Source of the DNA: an uncultured Gammaproteobacteria bacterium
Lineage (GTDB): Bacteria; Pseudomonadota; Gammaproteobacteria; Arenicellales; Poriferihabitantaceae
NCBI GenBank assembly: GCA_938021685.1
Contig: CALIFM010000233.1
Location: 1-8,003, forward strand
Direction: 5' to 3'
DNA: 8,003 nucleotides
The notes under the pieces are model-generated. The model ran no database searches and was not told where the DNA came from. It saw only the letters and a list, made by a program, of their open reading frames with translations. Below, one piece after another: positions 1-6,292 of the stretch (the stretch's first letter is position 1; every line of letters begins with the position of its first letter). The translations under genes were made by a program, and so were the position numbers.

Positions 1-1088
1 CAAAAACCTGCGTCTTGTGCCATTTTAATGGCATCTAAGGTTTCGCTCAGCGAACCAATCTGGTTAAACTTAATTAAAATCGAGTTGCCAACGCTTTCAT
101 CGATGCCGCGCTGCAAAATATCGGTGTTGGTGACAAACAAATCATCGCCCGTTAGCTGCACGTTTTTGCCCATACGTTTGGTTAACATAGACCAGCCATT
201 CCAATCATCCTCAGCCATACCGTCTTCGATGGTGATGATGGGGTATTGATTGGCCCATTTGCCAAGATAATCTACAAACTGCGCGCTATCGTAGGCTACG
301 CCTTCGGCTTCAAGGTGGTATTTACCATCCTTATAAAACTCGGTGCTGGCTACGTCTAACCCTAACAAAATTTCTTTACCTGCTTCATAACCTGCACGCT
401 CGATCGCCTCCATCAGCAATTTAACGCCTGCTTCGTTTGAGCCAGCATCAGGCGCAAAGCCGCCTTCATCACCCACACTAGTACTTAGGCCGTTCTCAGT
501 GAGTACCGCTTTCAAACTGTGAAACACCTCGGTACCATAGCGCAGCGCTTCGCTAAAATTCGGCGCACCCACCGGCAAAATCATGAATTCTTGAAAATCA
601 ATGGCATTGTCAGCGTGTTCACCCCCATTGATGATATTCATTTGTGGCACGGGCATACGCAACTGTTTATTGCCAAACAAATCAGCTAAATGTTGGTACA
701 AAGGCACTTGCTTGGCCGCTGCTGCCGCATGCGCCGCTGCCAACGATACTGCCAACACGGCATTAGCACCTAAGTTTTTCTTAGACTTAGTGCCATCAAG
801 CATAATCATCTTTTCGTCCAGCCCACGTTGATCAGTGGCATCATGCCCCAGTAAACAAGCTTTGATTTCTTTATTCACATGACCACGGGCTTTAAGTACA
901 CCTTTACCCATGTAACGCTTAGAATCACCGTCGCGCAACTCCAATGCCTCCAAGCTACCCGTAGAAGCACCAGATGGCACCGCTGCCGTGCCCACCTGTC
1001 CAGACTGTAAGGTGACTTCAGCCACCAGCGTTGGGTTGCCTCGTGAATCTAAAATCTCGCGCGCACTAATGTCTGCAATTTTGGTCAT
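1..1088 (-). CDS. eno: Enolase (phosphopyruvate hydratase), 3' end cut by window edge
   Basis: Enolase converts 2-phosphoglycerate to phosphoenolpyruvate in glycolysis; it is cytosolic and also a component of the RNA degradosome in many gammaproteobacteria. Reading the minus strand from ATG at 1088 gives about 362 codons beginning MTKIADISAREILDSRGNPT, the classic enolase N-terminus. The SGAST loop follows, and then the catalytic acid/base region GDEGG (Glu208). Metal-ligand positions are Asp245 (LGLD), Glu288 (IEDG) and the Asp pair 315-316 (GDDLF). The catalytic lysine is Lys340 in LIKFNQIGS. The reading stops near AIKMAQDAGF, so about 70 C-terminal residues of the usual ~430 lie outside the window. 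No residue looks abnormal. It is transcribed divergently from the neighbouring secreted-protein gene. No strong Shine-Dalgarno precedes the ATG. Family assignment is essentially certain. Confidence 0.97.
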   Translation of the reverse strand, partial: MTKIADISAREILDSRGNPTLVAEVTLQSGQVGTAAVPSGASTGSLEALELRDGDSKRYMGKGVLKARGHVNKEIKACLLGHDATDQRGLDEKMIMLDGTKSKKNLGANAVLAVSLAAAHAAAAAKQVPLYQHLADLFGNKQLRMPVPQMNIINGGEHADNAIDFQEFMILPVGAPNFSEALRYGTEVFHSLKAVLTENGLSTSVGDEGGFAPDAGSNEAGVKLLMEAIERAGYEAGKEILLGLDVASTEFYKDGKYHLEAEGVAYDSAQFVDYLGKWANQYPIITIEDGMAEDDWNGWSMLTKRMGKNVQLTGDDLFVTNTDILQRGIDESVGNSILIKFNQIGSLSETLDAIKMAQDAGF

Positions 1089-1289
1089 GTTGATTTTTCT
1101 GTCGTCAAGGAGTTTAAAATGAACCGCGCCGATTATAGCTAAAATGGCTCTATTTCGTCTGAATTAATAGCCAGGTCATTGTCGGTTACACACCCAATAG
1201 AAAAGCTCAGCAGCCCGTGCAGCTTTGGGTGTAGAATAAACCAAGACGTTGCCCTAGCAAGGCCCAATTCACGACTGCTTAAACAACCT
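1089..1289. other. Divergent intergenic region between eno and the S8-like gene
   Basis: This 201-bp region holds the candidate eno -10 box. On the plus strand it holds an AAGGAG at 1107-1112 placed 6 nt before an ATG at 1119, which opens only a 7-codon frame (MNRADYS, stop at 1140-1142). A second 7-codon frame (MALFRLN) follows from ATG 1144. The downstream S8-like reading frame can be extended in frame back to a TTG at 1179, but the extension has no signal-peptide character. No clear plus-strand sigma70 promoter could be picked out. Confidence 0.5.
1132..1137 (-). promoter_or_regulatory. Candidate -10 box of the eno promoter
   Basis: The minus strand reads a perfect TATAAT here, 44 bp before the eno ATG. 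This would place transcription start near 1125 and give a 5' leader of roughly 36 nt. No good -35 hexamer is seen at 16-18 bp spacing (AGACGA-like sequence only), so the promoter may be weak or activator-dependent, or the box may be chance. Medium-low confidence. Confidence 0.35.
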
Positions 1290-3407
1290 ATGACTCTATT
1301 TAGCCGATTTACTCACTGCATTAAATATCGCGCACAGCGTAATACCAAAATAATCCCACCTATCTATTCATTACTAAGCGCCGCCTTACTACTTGCCAGC
1401 GCGCCACATAGCGCAACTGCAGTAAGCATTGCACAAGTTGGCTCCGGTACCGACCCTGACAACCCTAATTCGCGTTTAGAACTTGGCTTTGATTTCGTTA
1501 ACGACGACGACGTAGCAGACGATGAAACTAGTAATCAAGAGGGTGCAAATTTAACCTTACTGCTGCTGAATGCTGCACCACAATCAAAGGTAGTACCACT
1601 TAAAACCACTTCGCCCGGCACGGGTTATGATGTCGCTCGCGGTGATGCTGCACTTGAATTTATTTTGAGCCGACCTGATATCAAAGTGATTGATTATGAT
1701 TATTTGCAACCCGCTTCTTTAGATCTGCTGCGCCAGGCGGTCACCAATGGCAAAGTAATCGTAATGCAAGCCGGTGACTCGGGCCAAAACTCACCTACTA
1801 ACCAAGCGCGCACCGTGCCACTGCTCAATGGCGGCGGTATCATAGTTGGCGGCGTAGACGGCAATAATCAGATCGATCCACAAAGCAATCGAGCAGGCGA
1901 CTTACGCCAATACTACCTTGTAGCAGATAACTCAGGGGCAAACGGCCTTAGTAGTGCTAATGCCCGTGCGCGAGTTTCGGCCGCAGCAGCCCAAGTTTTT
2001 GAAGAAGCGCCCTATCTAACTGCACAGCAGCTAGTGGATATATTATTAGAAAGCGCCACGGATTTAGGTGCAAGAGGTGTGGATGCTGTTTACGGCCACG
2101 GTGCTCTGGATATAGAGCAGGCACTGGGTCCCATGGGTATTGGTAGCATTGACACTGATGGCGGCAGCAACAGTGGCGGTGGCAGCGGTGCCATCGCTGC
2201 AATCGCGCTGGCTGGCGCGCTCGGTTATGCTTTGTTTGGCCGCTCGACAACCTTGCAAAAAACCTTGATCATGGATAAATATGGCCGTGGTTACAGCAAC
2301 GACTTACTCGTTATCGCTCCTTTTAAGGGTGATGAAACGCTGCAAGAATTGCTACAGCCTACACCCTTACCTTCAAACAGCTTAATGCCCAATCGCCAGC
2401 ATGCTAGCGTCGACGAGCAAGGCCAACTACGCAGCCAAGCTAGCTTGCAACAAATGCCGCAGAAGTTTAACGAATTCAATCTTGCCAGCCATGATGCAAC
2501 TGATGCCAGTGGCAACGAGCCTGTGCTGCGCTTTTCTTATCTGCATGACAATACACTTGGCAATGGCTTACAAAGCCGTTATTTACTCAACCAACCGCTT
2601 AGTCTTAGTATGGGTGTGACAGCGCCACAACCGCAAGTGCAAAACTTCAACTTAGGCAGCACCTTCAGCTCACCCTATCTTGGATTTTCAAGCGAAGGCA
2701 GCGCCTTAAAACTAGCCAAAGCAGGTCAACATGGCGTGCAGCAATTTGGTTTTGCGCTAAACGACGAGCAAACGCGCCACGGCGCAGTAAGCCGTAGTGT
2801 GGTATATGAAGGTATCTTAGACAACGAGCGCAGCCAATTTGGCCTGCAAGTGGCCTATTTGAATGAAAGAGGCTCAGTGTTTGGCGGGGCATCGAATGGC
2901 CCCATGAGTGTACGCGGCGCACAAACCTTATCGCTTACCTTGTCTGGTGCCGTTCAAATTACCGATAAAGTGCAATTGATCGGTCAGTTTTCAGCAGGCA
3001 AAACCAAAGTACAAGCAGCGAAAAACTCATTACTAACTGGTTTTTCTAGCTTAAGCAGCCAAGCCAGTGCCATAGGTTTGATGGCGCAATCAATATTTAG
3101 CTCAGATGATGCTTTGGCCGTGGTAGTCAATCAGCCATTGCACCTAACCGATGGTCGTGTGGACTTACACACACCCACCCAGCAACAGCGTGACGGCAGT
3201 GTATTGTTTGAAGATGAATCACTAAATTTGAATGGCTTAAGCGCACCAATTAACCGCCTGAGTATTCGTTACGACAAAACATTAGGCAATAAAGTACGTT
3301 GGTCTAATCAAGTGGTGACTCAGCGCGGTGCTTATCGCAGCGGCCGCGAACAAGATGGCAGTGCACACACCACTGGCTTTTTAAGCAGTTTTAACATCGA
3401 TTTCTAA
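1290..3407 (+). CDS. Subtilase-like (S8) autotransporter-type outer-membrane protein with a degenerate catalytic site
   Basis: The product is 705 aa. Residues 1-44 form a Sec-type signal peptide: basic n-region, hydrophobic IYSLLSAALLLASA, cleavage likely after SATA. Residues 45-283 match the subtilase fold in order: VGSGTDPDNP (catalytic-Asp loop), NAAPQSKVVPLK, AGDSG, SNRAGDLRQYYLVA, and SATDLGARGVDAVYGHG before the C-terminal helix. The catalytic positions read Gly51 for Asp, Glu84 for His, Asp163 for the oxyanion Asn, and Ala223 for Ser, so proteolysis is not expected. A Gly/Ser linker and hydrophobic stretch (about 291-316) and the MDKYGRGYSNDL motif lead to a beta-rich domain (about 430-705). 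That domain resembles S8-autotransporter barrels and ends in Phe. I chose ATG 1290 because it places the signal peptide at the N-terminus; an in-frame TTG at 1179 is the alternative. No clear ribosome-binding site is seen. Inferred role: surface-exposed binding or structural pseudoenzyme. Confidence 0.85.
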   Translation: MTLFSRFTHCIKYRAQRNTKIIPPIYSLLSAALLLASAPHSATAVSIAQVGSGTDPDNPNSRLELGFDFVNDDDVADDETSNQEGANLTLLLLNAAPQSKVVPLKTTSPGTGYDVARGDAALEFILSRPDIKVIDYDYLQPASLDLLRQAVTNGKVIVMQAGDSGQNSPTNQARTVPLLNGGGIIVGGVDGNNQIDPQSNRAGDLRQYYLVADNSGANGLSSANARARVSAAAAQVFEEAPYLTAQQLVDILLESATDLGARGVDAVYGHGALDIEQALGPMGIGSIDTDGGSNSGGGSGAIAAIALAGALGYALFGRSTTLQKTLIMDKYGRGYSNDLLVIAPFKGDETLQELLQPTPLPSNSLMPNRQHASVDEQGQLRSQASLQQMPQKFNEFNLASHDATDASGNEPVLRFSYLHDNTLGNGLQSRYLLNQPLSLSMGVTAPQPQVQNFNLGSTFSSPYLGFSSEGSALKLAKAGQHGVQQFGFALNDEQTRHGAVSRSVVYEGILDNERSQFGLQVAYLNERGSVFGGASNGPMSVRGAQTLSLTLSGAVQITDKVQLIGQFSAGKTKVQAAKNSLLTGFSSLSSQASAIGLMAQSIFSSDDALAVVVNQPLHLTDGRVDLHTPTQQQRDGSVLFEDESLNLNGLSAPINRLSIRYDKTLGNKVRWSNQVVTQRGAYRSGREQDGSAHTTGFLSSFNIDF

Positions 3408-3538
3408 CCCGTACTGGGTGCTTATTGAAGCGATTCATCGTAGAATCGGCCACCTTTAATGAAATGCATTGTCGCACCAATGTACAGCAAGATCTGTGCT
3501 TGCTAGCCAACGTCATACACTGACCCATAAACTTTGCT
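3408..3538. other. Intergenic spacer with two small inverted repeats
   Basis: The 131-bp gap contains two perfect 6-bp inverted repeats: CGATTC/GAATCG (3431-3436 and 3443-3448) and AGCAAG/CTTGCT (3486-3491 and 3499-3504). Neither is followed by a T-run, so neither is a standard intrinsic terminator. No clear sigma70 promoter was found. Whether the downstream gene is co-transcribed with the S8-like gene cannot be decided from the sequence. Confidence 0.4.
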
Positions 3539-5938
3539 ATGTCTAATCGCTTAATCAGTCTTGCGCTGTTCTTAGTTGCGCTAGTCACTTTGTTGTTTGA
3601 GCTAAATTTAGTCAAGCTGTTCGACACGTTATGGTCCTCCAACTTGAGCTATATGGTCATCTCATTGGCGATGTTTGCCTTAGGGTTGGCGGGTATCTTC
3701 AACACCCTAAGGCCCATGCACGCCGACGATTTTGGCGGCAAACTGCTGTGTGTGCTTTCGGTGCTGTTTGCCTTAGCCATGCTTGGCACTTTTGCCGTAC
3801 TAAATGCTTTTCCCTTCAATATTACAGCGCTTAATACCAACCCCAGCGGCAATATCCGTAATGTGTTTATCGCTATTATTTATATCACTGTGCCGTTTTT
3901 CTTAAGCGGCTTGATCTTGACTACGCTGTTTTCAAGCTATGCCAAAGACATTCAACGCTTGTATTTTTATGATTTGGTGGGTGCTTCTATAGGCTGCGTT
4001 ATCATCATTCCACTGGTGCCCTTCGTAGGCCCTGAAGGCTTAATGATTGTCAGTGCAGGTTTAGCCTTAGTAGCAGCCAGTTTGTTTTATCGCGCCAAAT
4101 GGACGCTGGTCCTAGCATTGGCTGGAGTGCTACTGGCTGCTTTCCCGTTTACTCAAAGCAACTACTTATCGCTGGATTTTCAAGCCAACAAACGCAATAT
4201 AAAGAACCTGCAAAACCGCACCGAGCTGACTTACTGGGATCCCATTGCTCGCATCGATATTATAGATTATCCAAAGTCCGCCAAACAACCTGCCGACTTC
4301 AAATGGATTGCCTACGACGGCGGTACCCAAACCAGTTATTTTTATCAATTCGACGGCGATTTTGCCAAAGTACGCGCCAATGTCGAAAATAACAAAAGTA
4401 ATTTGCATTTTTGGGGCGACATGGTGCTGGCCTCGCATTTACTCAAAGCCGACACGGACCAAGATGTTCTGGTGATCGGCAGCGCAGGTGGGCAAGAAAT
4501 CACTGCTGCACTGACTTACGGCGCCAAGTCAGTAGACGCAGTGGAACTAGTTGGCAAAGTAGTAGAGCTGGGCAAAAATGAATATGCCGATTACATTGGT
4601 AATATTTTTAATCACCCTAAAGTGAATGTACAAAAGGGCGAGGGGCGCAGCTTTTTGCGCGCCACCGATAAAAAATACGACATCATCCAGATCATGAGCA
4701 ACCACACCAGCTCAAGCATCGCCTCGGGCAGCACCGCTGCCAACCCCACTTATTTACAGACCAAAGAAGCTTATAAAGAATACCTCGGCCATCTTAAGCC
4801 CGATGGCTTGCTGCACATCAACCATCACGTATATAACCGCATGTTAGGCACCGCGGCTTTAGCATGGAACGAGCTAGGCTTGGGTACCTTTTACCCCCAT
4901 GTAGCAGTATTCATGGTGCCGTCTTCACACGACAACTTGCCCACAGTGTTGATCAAAATGACGCCGTGGACGCAGGCAGAACTCAACAAAGTGGGCGCCT
5001 TACTTTACCCAGCACGCTTGTTCGTCAATCCACTAAAGGAAAGCACCATCCCACTGGATCAGCGCTTGCTGCGCGGCGAATTAACTGCGCAAGACTTGGC
5101 TGATGCGCCGTACCAAATTCGGCCCACCACCGATGATCATCCCTATTTTAATTTGCTGCGCAAAAGCAGAAATAAAATTAAGGTGGACAAGCCTAATCTA
5201 CTCGACACATCCACGACCAAACTGCTTAATTCGCAAATTCAAGCAGGCCTACCCATGGATATTGTGCATTTGTATGTGGTGGGCGCAGGCGCCTGCGTGT
5301 TTGCCTTGCTGGTGTTTTTATTGCCGCTATTATTCTCCAAAGTCGGCCGCGAAGCATGGCCACAAAAAAGCACAACGCTCACCTATTTCGCTCTACTCGG
5401 CTTGGGCTTTATTTTATTTGAGCTGATTTCTATTCAGTTATTTATGCGCTTAATCGGCTATCCCTTATACACTCTGACAACAGTCATCTTCGGTTACCTC
5501 ATTGGCGCAGGGTTCGGCAGCTTAGCATCTGAAAAGCTCGGCATCACTCCCAAGGTACGCTGGCAATGGCCATTCATCGGCATTTTGCTGTCTGCCGCCA
5601 TCGTTCTCTTCGCACACCCAGCGGTTATTGACAGCTTCTTACAAACCTCACAAGCCATGCGCATTGCTGTCACGTTGGCAATGATTTTACCGCTCGCCTT
5701 TTTCTTAGGCATGGCTTTCCCATTAGGCATTTTGCGCGTCACCGGTACGCCACATGCCAAACAGGCTGTGGCTTGGGCTTGGGGCATCAACGGGGTGTTC
5801 ACCGTCATCGGTGGTTTTCTAAGTGTGGTGCTATCCATTGCATTCGGCTTTACCATCACCCTCTATGTAGCTATTAGCTGCTATATATTAGCATTTTTGC
5901 TGTTTCACAGGCTAAGCAGGCAAGTACATCTCACTTAA
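3539..5938 (+). CDS. Multi-pass membrane protein with spermidine synthase-like SAM-fold domain
   Basis: The product is 799 aa and inner-membrane. Residues 1-204 hold about six to seven hydrophobic helices (near 4-25, 37-55, 68-92, 107-134, 143-163, 167-183, 188-204). Residues about 225-545 form a soluble Rossmann-type domain. It has the glycine loop VLVIGSAGGQE (310-320), VDAVELV (332-338), GEGRSFL (367-373) and YDIIQIMSN (380-388), then LKPDGLLHINHH. The motif RPTTDDHPYFN (528-538) is typical of membrane-embedded spermidine synthase-like proteins. Residues about 573-790 hold further helices, including GFILFELISIQLFMRLIGYP. Soluble spermidine synthases have an Asp after the beta-strand at YDxIxxD; here the region reads MSNHTSSSIASGS, so polyamine synthesis is doubtful. 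The substrate is unknown. ATG 3539 is used because the first helix starts immediately; no Shine-Dalgarno is evident. Confidence 0.85.
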   Translation: MSNRLISLALFLVALVTLLFELNLVKLFDTLWSSNLSYMVISLAMFALGLAGIFNTLRPMHADDFGGKLLCVLSVLFALAMLGTFAVLNAFPFNITALNTNPSGNIRNVFIAIIYITVPFFLSGLILTTLFSSYAKDIQRLYFYDLVGASIGCVIIIPLVPFVGPEGLMIVSAGLALVAASLFYRAKWTLVLALAGVLLAAFPFTQSNYLSLDFQANKRNIKNLQNRTELTYWDPIARIDIIDYPKSAKQPADFKWIAYDGGTQTSYFYQFDGDFAKVRANVENNKSNLHFWGDMVLASHLLKADTDQDVLVIGSAGGQEITAALTYGAKSVDAVELVGKVVELGKNEYADYIGNIFNHPKVNVQKGEGRSFLRATDKKYDIIQIMSNHTSSSIASGSTAANPTYLQTKEAYKEYLGHLKPDGLLHINHHVYNRMLGTAALAWNELGLGTFYPHVAVFMVPSSHDNLPTVLIKMTPWTQAELNKVGALLYPARLFVNPLKESTIPLDQRLLRGELTAQDLADAPYQIRPTTDDHPYFNLLRKSRNKIKVDKPNLLDTSTTKLLNSQIQAGLPMDIVHLYVVGAGACVFALLVFLLPLLFSKVGREAWPQKSTTLTYFALLGLGFILFELISIQLFMRLIGYPLYTLTTVIFGYLIGAGFGSLASEKLGITPKVRWQWPFIGILLSAAIVLFAHPAVIDSFLQTSQAMRIAVTLAMILPLAFFLGMAFPLGILRVTGTPHAKQAVAWAWGINGVFTVIGGFLSVVLSIAFGFTITLYVAISCYILAFLLFHRLSRQVHLT

Positions 5939-6021
5939 ATTTAGAAATATATAATATAGTTAAATAAATATTTTTATCTTAAAAAACACCCCATTTAAAC
6001 AAATAAATCATCCACTCATCG

Positions 6022-6050
6022 TTGATTTTAACGCGCCTTGAGATTATAAT
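6022..6050 (+). promoter_or_regulatory. Sigma70-type promoter for the glycine-rich protein gene
   Basis: A TTGATT (-35, 6022-6027) and a perfect TATAAT (-10, 6045-6050) are separated by the optimal 17 bp. Transcription would start near 6057, about 235 nt before the ATG at 6293. The -10 box lies inside the 10-bp palindrome GATTATAATC (6042-6051). This is the best promoter match in the window. Confidence 0.55.
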
Positions 6051-6060
6051 CCGACGCCGC

Positions 6061-6081
6061 AGTATGCTTGAACAGCATACT
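6061..6081 (+). repeat. Perfect 8-bp inverted repeat at the predicted 5' end of the leader
   Basis: AGTATGCT (6061-6068) and AGCATACT (6074-6081) are perfect inverted copies with a 5-nt spacer TGAAC. It starts about 4 nt downstream of the predicted transcription start, so in RNA it would form a 5'-terminal stem-loop that could protect the message. In DNA it could equally be an operator overlapping the start region. The repeat is certain; its role is inferred. Confidence 0.55.
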
Positions 6082-6157
6082 AATGCTAAGCTTTCTGAAG
6101 CCTAAATTTGTACAAAACAGTCCTAGTCATTATTTAATCCAGCGGTCAAATCTAAGC

Positions 6158-6181
6158 ATGCCAAGCTTTAGCTTTAGGCAT
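6158..6181 (+). repeat. Second leader hairpin, bulged
   Basis: ATGCC (6158-6162) pairs with GGCAT (6177-6181). Inside it AAGC (6163-6166) pairs with GCTT (6171-6174) around the loop TTTA, with a two-base bulge TA on the 3' side. It lies in the middle of the predicted leader, about 110 nt before the start codon, and has no T-run. A modest structure that could be chance in this repetitive stretch. Confidence 0.35.
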
Positions 6182-6292
6182 ATCTATAAGCTTTCGATTT
6201 AGCCTCTGCTGCGTGCAATCAAACTTTAGCTTAGAGCAACTGCCAGTCAACTTTATTTTTATTTATCACTTACCTTTATTTAGAAAATTACG

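Larger units (their letters stand above)
5939..6292. other. Long AT-rich intergenic region and leader of the glycine-rich protein gene
   Basis: This 354-bp gap has no coding frame of note. The first 80 bp are very AT-rich, with a TATAAT at 5950-5955 lacking a -35 partner, and no convincing terminator for the upstream gene. A good sigma70 promoter sits at 6022-6050, followed by about 235 nt of leader. The leader contains two hairpins and three copies of AAGCTTT (6088-6094, 6163-6169, 6188-6194); the first and third copies lie exactly 100 bp apart. No riboswitch class that I know was recognised. Confidence 0.5.

Noticed and set aside
1179..1289. N-terminal extension of the S8-like protein to a TTG start
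   Set aside because: The extra 37 residues contain Pro and Cys and bury the signal peptide inside the protein. The ATG at 1290 gives a standard secretion signal.
3431..3504. Small hairpins as terminators of the S8-like gene
   Set aside because: Stems are only 6 bp and no T-run follows either of them.
5494..5859. 121-codon minus-strand frame
   Set aside because: It lies opposite the membrane helices of the SAM-fold protein, has no recognisable domain, and has a composition typical of an antisense shadow.
5950..5955. TATAAT box just after the SAM-fold gene
   Set aside because: No -35 match lies at a workable distance, and the surrounding AT-rich sequence makes such a box likely by chance. 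The promoter at 6022-6050 is far better.
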